A program made the position numbers and the translations under genes. From Mycteria americana (Eukaryota; Chordata; Aves; Ciconiiformes; Ciconiidae): a DNA stretch of 64,000 nucleotides. Position 1 is the stretch's first letter. Each line of letters opens with the position of its first letter. The notes beneath the pieces are model-generated. The model searched no databases. It saw only the letters and a program-made list of their open reading frames with translations, and was not told where the DNA came from. Where the stretch lies: contig NC_134366.1 of assembly GCF_035582795.1 (NCBI RefSeq), forward strand, positions 134,936,756 through 135,000,755, read 5' to 3'. Shown in pieces: positions 23,856 through 35,568 of the stretch.

Positions 23856-26800
23856 GCAAAAAACCCGCTTTTGTCTGGTGCTGTGAACTTCTGTTTGCCA
23901 TAGGGTACTGACAGAACAGCATCCACAGCATTTACAGGGCCTAAGCTTAAACTGAGCTTGCTAAACAAGGAAAGTTCTGTACTGCTCATTTACCATTTTA
24001 CATCAAAATAGCTTAAACTGTTGCGTAAGAGGGTGTTTTGGTGTTTTTAGTGCAAAGATGGTTGCAAATTACAAGGACTAGTCAAGGCAAAGGTACTTTG
24101 GTGTCTGACTGCAATTTATTTTTCAATAGGAGATTAAGGTGGAGTTAGATACCCACCTTTCAAGAACCGTGATCAGATTCTACTTAAAAATTTGAAACTT
24201 GATTGTAAAGTCCTCTGAAGAAAATGTTAATGCAGTTAAAACAGGTAGCAGTAATTTTAAACCAGAAACTAGTCTTAGTCCTAGGTTCAATACTAGAGTC
24301 AGCATACAACCCCCCCTAAATATTGTGTAAACTTGCACATACCTGGAATACGACTGCTTTCCTTGAACTGAATAGGTGTTAGATACACAAAAGCAAGATG
24401 AAACCAATGTAAAGAGTAGATGCTTTCAAATAGTGTTTGTCTTATATTCATTTCTACAGCTGCAAAATATAGTTACTGGTCAGTTGAAAATGCTTTCTGC
24501 AACAGTGGCCTATTGCAAATTGTTCTGTCACTAAATAAAGTATAGCTATAGAATACATATTCCAGGATGTTCTAGGCCAGTAAAACATCTCTGTCATGCT
24601 GCGTTATTACATTAGATTGTGAGCTGCATTGATATATACTGCCAAAATACTTTTCTGAGCATCTACATTTTTAATATTTACCACAAATGAAGAATATGAA
24701 AAAAGTATTTTAGAATCTTGTTGAGAATTGAGTAATTTTATTTTTTTTCCTACATAAAATTTAAGTTAAAAACAAAACTGGAAACATTTTTCAGCAAACA
24801 AAAAACTGATGCATTTGGAAAATGGAAAGCCAAACACAATAGCAAGTCCTTTATTGTGGTGTCTTAGAAAATAGTGATGATTGTTCAAGTCACTGTTGTG
24901 CCCTTCAGATAGATGCCTGAACTGCTTATTTTAGGATAGGGGGTTAAGCAGCTTCTAGCAGAAAAGGAGAAGAGATTGTTGCTGCAGAGCTTGGCAGATA
25001 CTAAAATCTCAGCTGGGTCCCTCTTCACGTTATTCAGAAGGGCTGGGCATAGCATTCGAATTATTTGGCATCTTGAATTTGGAGGTCAGGTGGGCTGCAA
25101 TGCATTTACTTGATGCTCCAGCTATTTTGGCCCTGTGTGAAGAGGAGCAGCATGGGACCTGCATACAGAGTTTGGGATTATGTTGCTCCCAACCTGGCGT
25201 GCAGCTGAGTACCAGTATGGGGGCGAAACTGGTATCTTGCTGTTACAGATGCAAGAATATTTTTTTGTGTAATGAGATGAGAGCAGAGATAATCAGCAGT
25301 GATCACAAAAGGCACAAAAGGCAGAATTACGAGTTTTTTCATATTTGACTTAGAGCTGAAACATTCTGCCGTATGCTGGCAAATGCTGCAATGGATCTGC
25401 GACTTTTTATATTCACTGTAGGGCAGTGGGTCAGACAGAAACGATACGTTGGTGACAAGTATTAATCAGGCACTATTTAATAATAATTTAATCTGGTAGC
25501 CCAGAAAAGAAAATTAAAACCTGTTGATGTTGCGATGTGAATTCATTCTGTCTCAGTTTCAAAGCCACATGATTAGTGTTTGCTGCCACATACTAGAAAT
25601 ATGTAAATTGCCATTTTGCATAATCTCCTGAATCAGCTGCTTTTCTATATTAAAATGCAGTCATAAACATTATGCATGTCACATTACTGTAAAAAAATAC
25701 ACAGTGAAAACATTTGGGCAAACATATATTCTTTGAAAATTTTGGCATAAAATCTTCCCATTGAGCATCCAGTTTTTGTTATTTCTCTTTGGAGATTTTT
25801 TTTAATGGAAAATTTTTATTATGCTTTAACGAAAGCTCCAGGCATAAGAAAAATAATCATACAAGTTATTCACAGTCATGGTATTCAGTCCTGATCAAGT
25901 GCTGCAGTAGCAAAGGATGCAATTTATTAATGATTCTTATCAAAAGAGAGGTGATATCTAATCTCATGGAATAGCTAAGGCTTACGGTTACCATAATGAG
26001 GTTACCATAATGAACAACTGGGAACTACAAACACATCCTGTAGGGAATGAGAGCTACTCCTAATTCTAAAAGCTATGCATGAGAAAATTGGCTCTTTAAA
26101 ACGATACTATGCACTATGCAAATGCCTGGGCTGGATGATTCTACCCCTACCTTTGAAAAAGCTGTCTTTTTAAAAGTTCCCAGTTCACAGAGTGATTTTG
26201 CTCTAAAGCTCATTGCCTCCAAACTGGGAGGCGACTCCTAGCCCAAACCAGAGAAAATGGAGGATAACAAATCTCTGTAAGAATAAACTCATCAGTTCCT
26301 CCTTCCATAGCTCAGCGAGCAAATGCTGGAGCACACAGACCACAGAAAATGTAAGAATCTTGACTATTCCCACTAGTTTAAGCCCATTCAGCTGTTGTTA
26401 CTGCAAGAAATCATGATGCTCCACTTTCTCTAGTGTTTACTCATTTTTTACGTGTTGGGGTTTTTTTTGTCCATTAGCAGCAAAGGATAAACTATGCTTC
26501 CCACCTTGAAGACAGAAATGAATTTAAAATGGACTAGCCCTGAATAAAGTTCTCCTTCAGAGGTGTAGACAAGGAGATAAAGATAAATTGCAGGACTGGG
26601 CACACCAGAAGCTCCCTTGTTGTCATATTAATTCTGGCTTCTTCATTGATCTTGGGTAACTCATGAAACTTCTGCTCCTTAAACTCCTACATCATAAAAT
26701 GTGATTTATCTACTTGTCTTTTTTAAGATTTGTAACAACCATGAGCTAAGACTCACTCCTGCAAGCACTTGTACAAATGACTTTGCTTGTGCAAAGTATT

Positions 26801-27143
26801 CCAGTAAGCAGTTGCACAGTTTTGCCTAGGAAGACATTAAGGATCAACAGATCTCATGGTACCTCAGGATCAGGCCTTTACGTTGCTGAGTGCGTTCAGC
26901 ATTACGGATAGTAGCTAAGTGCTAAATATTTTGAAAGCATTTGAGACATGCAATGAGTCACATCCCTGTTCATATTCAAAGGAATGCTTCTCAAATTCCT
27001 TTTGTATTCCACAGAAAAGAAATAAAAAGCCATAAAGGTAAAAATGGACAAAAGCAAAAATCATAAAGAGAAGCAAAGGGACTCCAGGAAGGTGAGTGCT
27101 CCTGCAGCAGCCTCCGCTAGCGTGCGTGTCTTCTTGCTTTCAG

Positions 27144-27231
27144 GTCCCAGTCCGTGGTGGAAGCTGGCACGCTGAAACACGAAGACCAGGGGGAAAGTGA
27201 GAACACCCAACCGCTGCTGGCTCTGGACTGA
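27144..27231 (+). CDS. CLVS1: CLVS1 (clavesin-1) last coding exon with stop codon
   Basis: This exon follows the acceptor TTGCTTTCAG. Its first G completes the arginine codon of the previous exon; 28 codons and a TGA at 27229-27231 follow. The reading ([20 protein letters not shown] then TQPLLALD) matches human clavesin-1 327-354 except for a few changes in the acidic linker. The last five residues, LLALD, fit the clathrin-box consensus (L-hydrophobic-x-hydrophobic-D/E), in keeping with the known clathrin/adaptor binding of clavesins. With the two upstream exons the window encodes 144 contiguous residues without frameshift or stop. Confidence 0.97.
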
Positions 27232-27302
27232 GCTCCCACACGCCCAACACACAGAGATATGTTAACAGACTTCCACCGTACCAGAAACCCGCAGAGCACA
27301 CG

Positions 27303-27329
27303 ACACACACACACACACGCACGCACACA
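27303..27329 (+). repeat. (AC)n microsatellite in CLVS1 3' UTR
   Basis: Alternating AC runs for about 27 bp with two AC-to-GC interruptions, starting 72 bp after the CLVS1 stop codon. Confidence 0.95.
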
Positions 27330-27983
27330 TTTTGCTTGAGAACAAGTCCTTCATGTTTCCTGAGCAAGTAACAACTGTCACCAGCCATCTGTCCGTGCGG
27401 CTGATGCTGAACAAAAATGGAGAAATTTCTGTTGACGCAGGAGTCTGTCCGTATACGAAGAATTTATTTCTTTATTTTGTTTTGACTTATGACATTAAAA
27501 TATTGGAAGTGATGGGACTGCATTCTCTGTTTAAAGAAAAAAACAGGGTGTGTCAGTAGAAGTTTTCCTGAAGCCTCCAGCAGGGATGCTCGGTTTTATA
27601 GAAGTGAATGTTAAATGTGTTTTGAAGAAATGCATCTCAAATTTAAACTCTGCACTGTAATCAGCAGTTTAGTCTGGCTTAGAGGGCAGAAATAGCAGCA
27701 TCTATTGCTCAAGTTTTACAGAAGGATTTTGCATTAAGAAAAAAAAAAATCGGTGCCAGCATAATGCCATTCAACATGACACTTTGTGACTGCCTCAACC
27801 ATGCTGCTTATAGGGGGTCACTTATTTCAGTATCTAGCAAAAATTATTCTTAACTTTTGAAGCACTTATAAAACTGTCTCCTAGCTGGAATGAGCTGTGT
27901 GGGCAGCAGACACACACAATTTGAAATGCAATTATTTAATTTTAACGATGTGTTTTTCCACAGGCAACTCGGGAGCCTATTAG

Positions 27984-27984
<1 letters not shown>

Positions 27985-28031
<47 letters not shown>

Positions 28032-28032
28032 G
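27985..28032 (+). repeat. (TG)n microsatellite in CLVS1 3' UTR
   Basis: About 48 bp of TG repeat with a single TG-to-CG interruption near its 3' end. It lies in the predicted CLVS1 3' UTR, so the mRNA would carry a long UG-repeat. UG-repeats are known binding sites for TDP-43 and CELF-type proteins; binding here is an inference. Confidence 0.95.
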
Positions 28033-28385
28033 AAGGGGGGGTGCTAGGGAGACCCATTGGACACATTCACCAGTGATTAATGGTTCAATCCAGATTGTTT
28101 CATTTAGGTCACAACTGGAAATGAAAGCTCTGCAGAGCCATTTACCCCCTTCCCTCCTGCAGTCAGTGAAAGGTGTAGCCAGAAGGGTATGCTGATTGCA
28201 GATGCAGGCCATGGTTAAAATGAAAAAGGAAAACTTGGAATTAATTATTCAGTACAAGCTTCTACTAGAAGGAAATGTGGAAGAACAGAAGAACTGAAAT
28301 GCCAAAGATCAGTTTGTTATTTCTCTATTTGCCTAGCAGCAAAGAGAGTCCCATCCCTTCATTGAAATGGAAACCGGGTTAAAGA

Positions 28386-28391
28386 AATAAA
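28386..28391 (+). promoter_or_regulatory. CLVS1: CLVS1 poly(A) signal AATAAA (predicted)
   Basis: A canonical hexamer is followed within 20-35 bases by a GT-rich element (TGCATGTGCAGTG at 28411-28423), the expected layout for cleavage near 28405-28415. It is the best + strand signal after the CLVS1 stop. Confidence 0.6.
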
Positions 28392-28409
28392 AGAAAAATG
28401 GTTATCAAA

Positions 28410-31400
28410 TTGCATGTGCAGTGACTTTATTTCCTAAAACGGTTACAACCACTGTACACACCTTTAGTCTTCAACTAAATCGCCACACATTGACAATTTA
28501 CTAGAACAAGTGGTTGGCAACAACATATCAAAGGTAGCAGTGTAAACCATATCTATAAAATGAGATGATAATGGGCACAGGAGTTTTTAATGTGCCTCTG
28601 GAACATCCACTGAATTCGTAAGTGATACACTGAAGGGATGATATAGTACAACTGGACACGGTCAGCCATAACAGATGGACTAACAAAATACTGCCTTTAT
28701 CTACAACAACATTTTATGCCCGCACAGGGCAGAAAGGACATCCTGCCAGATCCTATCAACACACTTGGGATTTACCCGCTGGCATTTGTACAGGATAGCC
28801 TCATTCAGACTAACCACCTTCTGTAGCAGCATGTCATTGATACAAAGCCTGGCCTCCATGACAGAGAGCGAGTCTTTAAGGCATGGATAGTCCCAGCAAG
28901 GCAACACAGGAGTCAGAAAAAGAAGCACAAGCTTGCAGGAACATTAAACAAATAAGACGACTGAGCCCATTTATCTCTGGGATTTCTTGCATTCCCCCTC
29001 CCCTGGCATTACCACCCGTTATAGAAAACTAGGACGTCACCTCCTGGTAACAGGACAGCTCCCTTCCCTTCCCTGGGCTCACGAAGACTCACAGGCATTT
29101 GGATTTGTCACAGAGAACTTGCTTAAAGCAGAAAGTAAAAAACCAAAGACAGACAGACAACGGCTATTATACTGCAGCATTAATGAAGAAATACTTTGGT
29201 TTACAATTTTCCTCTGTTAATACACTTACCTCCACTGCCATTGAATCTTTGTGATGACCTGTTACAATCGCTGTTCATTCAAGTGGGACTTGTTCTGCCC
29301 AAGAAGTGCAAATATCACTGAAATCTAGCCCTTGAAGATTAAACCTCACAGAAGATTAGAATTATTTATTTTCTTTAGCTGTGACATGGATACATATGAT
29401 GCCTTCTATATAACCATATGATGCCTGTATTTACCTGTAGGATCTCATACAGACTCTGTGCTTGCAAGCAAGGTAACTACAGGCGAGAAGGAATCGACCT
29501 CCTAACATTGTGATGAGTACAAACTGCCTTACAAACAGGAGACTGTATCACCCTTCTCTGTCATTTCCCTCTGTAAATAAATCTAAAGAAAAAAATATTT
29601 AAATTGCAATGGTTCTCCATTTAAAAAACATTTCCATTCACTTCTTCCATTGGCAATTCCAATGTTGAAAAAACTTTTTCAAGATGAAATACCGGTTGGC
29701 AAACAGGAATACCTAAAATAATATACCTAAAATAATATACCTATTCACTGCATAATTTCTGTAGTTTGCTATATATATTCCCCCCCGCCCCATGTACATA
29801 GCTAATCCAGTAACTGTACCTAACAAAAAGATATGCTCTCAGCTCCTTGACAGACAGGCACAGAATAGATTCACTTCAGTGTTGCAGGAGCTATTCATAA
29901 TACACCTTGTCATCTTCAAGGCACTTAATATTTTAAATGGCCAATATGTCACTACACAATTTAATAAACAGTGCTACTTTGGCACACACACATCTCGGGT
30001 AGATTACTTTTATCTCTTTGCCAATCACAATAGGAAAAGATAAAGTATATCCTTCAAAGGAACATTGAAACAATCTGAAGGACGGCATGGATTTTTACAA
30101 ATAAAGCTCCAAAGTTTTTACCACTCCTTTAGTATTTACTCTGAGCTAACTAAAATGCAACATTAATAAAAATATTCCTAAACCACAAATTTTGGTTTCA
30201 ACAGTTCTTGATTTCTTCTTTACAAACTACGTCTTTATTTTACAGAATTACAAAATAGTTTATAATTTGTACTGCTTGATTATTTTACAGAGATACAAAA
30301 TACAGCCTCTGACTAAACAACTACCAGGAGATTTAAAAACCTTTTTTACTATGACTCCCCACAATAACGAGTACTTTATTTCCAGTTTTGCACATGATTC
30401 TCCTAATGCCTTCCAAAAGCATTTTTATATTTTCTTAAGCGTGAAACTTATAAATCTCTTCAGCTTTCATGATGATTAACTGAGAACTGTTATCTTCTTG
30501 TATATTGTGTATAGTCTCAGTGTTATTTTTGATACGGACAATACATTAAAGCCTAATTATCATAGCTCTCTAAAACTCACTCTTGATCAGAGAGGGTTTA
30601 TCAGTTTCATAGTCAAAAAGGAAATTAAAGTGCACACCTCCAGAAACTGGTTATACCAATTCATGGTGAAATCACCATGTGTTACATGGCATTACAAGAT
30701 TTAATTACCTAGTAAAATACAAAATCTGAAAAGCATTCAGTTTATGGGAATGCAAGGCTCTTATCTGTATTTTGCTTCAGCAAACATGACATTCTGGTCG
30801 CAATACTTAGGTACCATGATGTGGTCTCTGCAGTACAAAACCACTGAACATTAAACAAATAACAGGACAGTTCAGTGTCTTTTGGACAACAAAGCCAAAG
30901 CTGTGGAGACTAAGTAACCTCAAGGTCTCCTTGCTTAGTGTTTGTCTCTCCCAACCCTCTGTAACGATGCCACTGCTCTTGACAAGCCCTGAGCATCCTA
31001 GCACACCTATCCACGCCCAGCTGGTTTTGCAGGCGAGTAGGTAACAGCCAGCCATAACCATCACCAGTGCAGCCTCAGGTCTCTCTTTCCATCAGCACTA
31101 ACAGTGTTCTTAGAGGTTAACACTGGAAGGTCCTGCACCCTCCATCTCCCATTAAACAGTACAGACCCAAAAGACCAGTGAACTGCTGAAATATCCAACC
31201 TGGTTTCTTTCTTGAAAAGAGGCCTTTTTACCATGTAGCAAATTCTGTATGGCAAATACAGAGCATACTGTAAACAGTACTGGGATAAGACTACTCCAGC
31301 ATCATGCCATACATTTCAAGACAAGGAAAACACCATTAGGTCAATTAAAGGAGCATTCTGGCACTCTGTAGGATGCTGGCAGCAGAAGTTAATACAAGTT

Positions 31401-32564
31401 AATAACCTGAAGCTCTTTGTCTGCTCTGCATTCTGGCAGGAAACCAAGTTAGACCCTGTCCTTCTGCCCAAAGCACAAGAAATTCTTCATATATTTTTTT
31501 CTGCTCAATGACCACCCAAGGGCAGCCTGGAAGGAGCCCCTGGAAGGAGGTGCCCCAGACCCTTGCTGGGTAGAAAATGGATATCACAACACAAGCTTTT
31601 GTAACGACAGGAGAAACAGCAGTTCACCACATAATCCTAAGAACTGTCAAGCACTTTAAGATCTGAGCCTACAGACGTCACATTTGCTCAACATCTTCCA
31701 AAATCACATTATCAAGCTGAAGGTTGCCTGCTAACTAAGAAAACTATTTTGTTTTAGAAAAACAAAGCTTCGCTAAGCAGCTGATTATGCAAGTTTCTGT
31801 TTGCATTTCCAGGAGGGCAAGAGAAGGCCACACTTGGCAAAAATGAAATCTGTTAATATATAGTGTTTTCCTTCTGCTGATAGCTAGAGATGCTTTTATA
31901 TAGATATTGTTTTTTAAAAAATAGTGGTTGATTAAAGAAGATTTGTTCATAATTATGCTAGAAAAATACAGTTACTCAGGTAGAAAAAAAATACAAAACA
32001 CACATAACCCATTCACATTATCTACAGTTGATAACACAGGGACATGTTCTATGCCTAAAGCAGCTAACATTACAACTGCATACTGATTTTCAAAGTTGGT
32101 TGTGTGCATATGTTTGTAAATACCTTACATGTTGCTTCCCAGATAAAAGCCTGTGAAGTATTTCCCAGATGTAGAATTGCAAATCTTGTGCCTCAACATG
32201 GTCGGGCAGGTGACTGACTGACTGGTTTTGTACACATAATATAGGCATGGCAGAAACATCTGCACATTCCTCAGTTTGAAAATCCAGACCTATTGCTCTT
32301 TGGCTGACAAGATTTGTATTTTCAAACTTGCAGCCAGAAAAACAATACATATCAGTGCTGTATCAGTATGAAACAAAACATGGCTTTTTTTTTTCCTTCT
32401 TTTTTTCCTTTGTTTAAATCAAGTCCTCTGTGATTGTAGAATGTCGTCCTTATCTCTTCTAACCCTTACAATACTTGTATTCTTCGTATGCTGGATAAAT
32501 TAATCCTATTTGCATACTCCAAAGGGATTAAAGCTCCTCTGCTCCGCACATCAGAAGGAACCCC
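28410..32564 (-). other. ASPH: ASPH 3' UTR (predicted, maximal extent)
   Basis: This AT-rich sequence follows the ASPH stop codon on the minus strand, has no recognisable transposon and no coding signal, and includes several poly(A) hexamers. Full-length use would give a 3' UTR of about 4.1 kb; proximal sites would give roughly 2.2-3.2 kb. Lack of repeats over 4 kb, in contrast to the ASPH introns, fits a transcribed UTR under some constraint. The true end is not determined by the sequence alone. Confidence 0.55.
28426..28431 (-). promoter_or_regulatory. ASPH: ASPH distal poly(A) signal AATAAA (predicted)
   Basis: TTTATT on the + strand is AATAAA on the ASPH strand, followed 3' by a T-rich tract (complement of 28379-28397). 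Cleavage would fall near 28400-28416. Proximal alternatives on the same strand lie at 29365-29370, 30234-30239 and 30375-30380. Confidence 0.5.
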
Positions 32565-32715
32565 TTAAATAGCAGGAAGGGTGCGTCTCTGTTGTGCTGT
32601 TAACTCAGGGTGCCACACATCCACAATGAATATCAGGCGATAACTTTCAGCATCCTGCCACACTTCATGTTCGAAAGAGTCATCAAAAATAAGAACTTTC
32701 CCTTCTTCCCAGGTT
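32565..32715 (-). CDS. ASPH: ASPH last coding exon: C-terminal part of the oxygenase domain and stop
   Basis: The exon is read from 32715 down to a TAA at 32567-32565. The first base completes an arginine codon; 49 codons follow, ending TLPAI, and match human ASPH 710-758. The exon carries the second iron ligand (human His725, codon 32667-32669, in DDSFEHEVW) and the 2-oxoglutarate-binding arginine (human Arg735, codon 32637-32639, in SYRLIFIVDVW). ASPH hydroxylates the beta-carbon of Asp and Asn in EGF-like domains in the ER lumen, using Fe(II), 2-oxoglutarate and O2. The acceptor reads TTTTGTGTTGCAG. The C-terminus matches human in length, with no truncation. Confidence 0.98.
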
Positions 32716-33687
32716 CTGCAACACAAAAAAGACCAGGCTTTAGTGTAATATTTGAAGTGTCATGGAGCATGCAAGCTATAGATCAGCTCTGAAGACGCCC
32801 TTTTACATATGAGAATTATTTAAACAGTATATATTGCACAGTCAAGATTTCAGTACCTAATATAGATTGGAATATCAGAGTTTTAATTGAAATAAACTAC
32901 AGAAAGATTGGTCTAATGGACCTTCATATTACTGAGGGATTGTTTCCTCTCACTCTGCATAGTTATGCCCACATACACATTCAGACATTTGCAACATACA
33001 TTATATACTTTTAATGAGTTGAGTCCCATAAGCAGGGAGCATTCATCAGGCTCACAGGTATAATGGTGGTGTAGTAATCAACTCCTTTTCTCATCAGATA
33101 CATACATAATGAGTAATGGTAACTGTGGGAATGACCAGCAATATGGTCATATGGTTTGAAAATAAATTACATTAAATCAATCTGCTTTTTCTAAAAATCA
33201 GGACAAGAGAATTAGGCCCCGATCATGCTTAAAATTTCAGGGATGTTAACAGTCTTGTCTCATAAACCCATTCAAAGCACAGAGTCTAAGGATTTTTCTT
33301 CAGAGGAAGGTTGCAACGCCATAGTGTATGCTGGGTTAACCATACTATTAAAGCTGAACTGGAAGGATAAGACCACTTAACTTAAAGTTATGCTTGCCAA
33401 GTACTGCTTAGGCAGAGCAGATCACTGAACAGACATAAGTACCCTGGGTGAGCGTTGATTACGGCACGGAAGAGCCAAGTTTTAACAGAAGTACTTTTCC
33501 AAGATCTGTACCTTTGTTAGGCACAAAAAGGGATGCACACAATTTATTCAAAGCGGCTTGGTTTTGAGCACCTACATCATCTGAAAAATTAACAAAATTA
33601 CCAGATTTAAAAGCAATGGCAAGAGGCAATGTAGAAGGGAGATACTAATTGTCAGAAGAATCTGTGTTCCTGTCAATTTTATGAAGG

Positions 33688-34530
33688 ATAGAATCACAGA
33701 ATAATTTAGGTTGCAAGAAACCTTGGAAGGGCATCTGGTCCATGCCTCTGCTCAGAACAAGACTTACTGCAAAGTTAGATCCAACTTTGAGGTTAGATGA
33801 AGTATCTCAGGTTCTTGACTGGTGGATTTTTGAGTGTCTACAACCAGGGATATTCCACCATCTCTTCCAGTGTTTCACTAACCTCATTGTGCAAATTTCC
33901 TTCTATCTGGATGGAATTTCCTTCACTGTCACTTGTGTCCATTACCTCTCATTCTATAACTGCACACCTCCGAAAAGAGTCTGGCACTGTCTTCTGCACA
34001 GTTCCCCCCTTAGTAGTTGAAGACAGTAACTAGGCTCCCCTTTAGCCATCTCTTTTTCAGACTCCAAACCAGCTCTCTGAGCCTCTCTTATTGTGTTGCA
34101 TGCTCCAGCCTGCTAATCATCTTTTTCGTCCTCCACTAGGGTCCCTCTAGTTTATCAGTGAAGAGCCCCAAACTGGACACAGTACTCCAGAGGCAGTGTC
34201 TTGAGTGCAGAAGAGAGGGAAAAAATTGCTCCCCTCACACTGCTTCCCACACACTTACTAACAGAGTCCAGTACACAGCTAGCCTTCATCAAGACAAGAG
34301 CACTTTATGACTCCTGTTCAACTCGTCCCCTAGGACCCTTAAGTCTTTTTCTTCAAAGCTGCTTTCTATCCAGTCATCACCAGTCTGCACCGTTGCAAGG
34401 TGTTGATCTGTTATCAGTTGCAGGGCTTTGTATTTGCTTTGTTGAACTTCAAGAAGTTTCAGCTGGCACGCTTTTCCAGCTTGCCGAGATCTGGATTCAT
34501 AATTTTGAACAGAGGTTTAATGCCTGGTTA
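33688..34530 (-). mobile_element. CR1 LINE, 5'-truncated, about 840 bp, minus strand
   Basis: On the + strand the element starts with GAATCACAGAATAATTTAGG and a TTGCAAGAAACCTTGGAAGG block (the reverse complement of the CR1 3' end). It continues through typical CR1 landmarks: CTCTGAGCCTCTCTTATTG near 34077, AGCCCCAAACTGGACACAGTACTCCAG near 34164, and CTTGCCGAGATCTGGATTCA near 34480. No intact reading frame is present. It lies in the same orientation as ASPH. The 5' limit is approximate. Confidence 0.9.
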
Positions 34531-35361
34531 AATGCAGTCCTGATGACCACTAGTGATAGTGTCACAACATGTCAAAAAGTCACTGTGGTAGTCATTTGTC
34601 ACTGCCTCTCAAACCTCAATCTCACCTACCGCGTTTAGACACAGCAGCTGATTATATGTTAAATGTTTTGTCTGTTGTAAAGTCAGGCAGTGGCATGAGC
34701 AAAGCAAATTTATTTCGCATTGCAGCAGGACAAAAGCATGGACCTCTTAGGAGCTGAAGCAGTCCATGAGGATGGATGCCCTTAAAGGGAATTAGGAACT
34801 GTGAACAGTAGTGATGGTAAAGAAACAAAGATCTTGCCATCAAAGATGGAAATGCATTGCTTAGCTCATTCAACTGTGTTCATTGACAGAGAAAACAATT
34901 TTCTTTTTTCAAACACAGGGTGAAAATAAGATTTAGACTCCCAAGTCATCTCAGTATTTTAATTTTTAATTCAACAAAAGCAAAAATTAACCATCAAAAT
35001 TTATGGGGTTGTGCTGCAACGTTCTGAAGAGAAATGGAAATTGAAATTGGATCATTTCAACTGAAATGATCATCTAAACGTATTTTAAGCAAGACTAGAT
35101 AAACCAGAAAGCATAACAGTAAAAAATTCACACTGGCTTGCACACATACATCAGCCTTGAAGGCCCAGATAATGAGCCTTTTGCAGGTTTCAGCTATGAT
35201 CATGTGTTTTTTCTGCTACCACGTCAGTTACCTGATAACAAAAATGTTTTATGTCATACAGACCCTGAGTCTCTGCTACTGCACTAAAGTTACATTGGTA
35301 TTATTCAAGTCAATGGGAGTCAACCACTTGCAATGCTATAATGTGGTAAAAAAATCAAGCC

Positions 35362-35568
35362 GACTTTGGGTTTTTGGGGGGGGGGGGGCATGTGTGTGTG
35401 GAGGAGTTGTTTTTTGGGGGTTTGGGATATTTGTTTTTGTTTGGGGGGTATTTTGTTTTGGCTTTTTTTGTTGTTTGGGGGGGTTGTTGGGTTTTTGGGG
35501 GTTGGTTTTTGGGTCTTTTTCGGGGTTTTTATGTGGTTGGGGGTTTTTTTGTTTTTATTTTAATTAAA
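35362..35568. repeat. G/T-only low-complexity tract
   Basis: For about 200 bp the + strand is almost purely G and T, made of irregular G3-G13 runs separated by T-runs. The ASPH-sense strand is correspondingly A/C-rich. It has several G-tracts of three or more with loops of about 5-9 bases, so quadruplex formation is possible on the + strand. Overlapping 'proteins' rich in G, F, W and V are translation artefacts of this composition. Confidence 0.9.

Larger units (their letters stand above)
11191..27143 (+). other. CLVS1: CLVS1 last intron, 15,953 bp
   Basis: This large phase-2 intron opens with GTTAGT and closes with TTCTTGCTTTCAG. It contains an 18-base T-run near 12465-12482, a pair of diverged direct repeats (about 18.29-18.56 and 19.38-19.65 kb), a GC-rich patch near 20.40-20.70 kb and an antisense CR1 fragment at about 23.52-23.86 kb. 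The AT-rich, TAAT-containing stretch at 16.32-16.58 kb has the texture of a conserved non-coding element. Several 100-140 codon open frames in it (for example 17521-17937) match nothing I know and have no splice or codon support. Otherwise I see nothing specific. Confidence 0.9.
27232..28410 (+). other. CLVS1: CLVS1 3' UTR (predicted)
   Basis: The sequence downstream of the CLVS1 stop is unique and runs about 1.18 kb to the best + strand poly(A) hexamer (AATAAA at 28386-28391). An earlier ATTAAA at 27494-27499 is a weaker option. The UTR holds a CA-repeat at 27303-27329 and a long TG-repeat at 27985-28032, which are complementary to each other. The 3' end is a prediction; transcript data would fix it. 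Confidence 0.65.

Noticed and set aside
35157..35567. A 136-codon protein with a Gly/Phe/Trp-rich tail
   Set aside because: The tail is simply the G/T-only tract translated; there is no homology, promoter or splice evidence.
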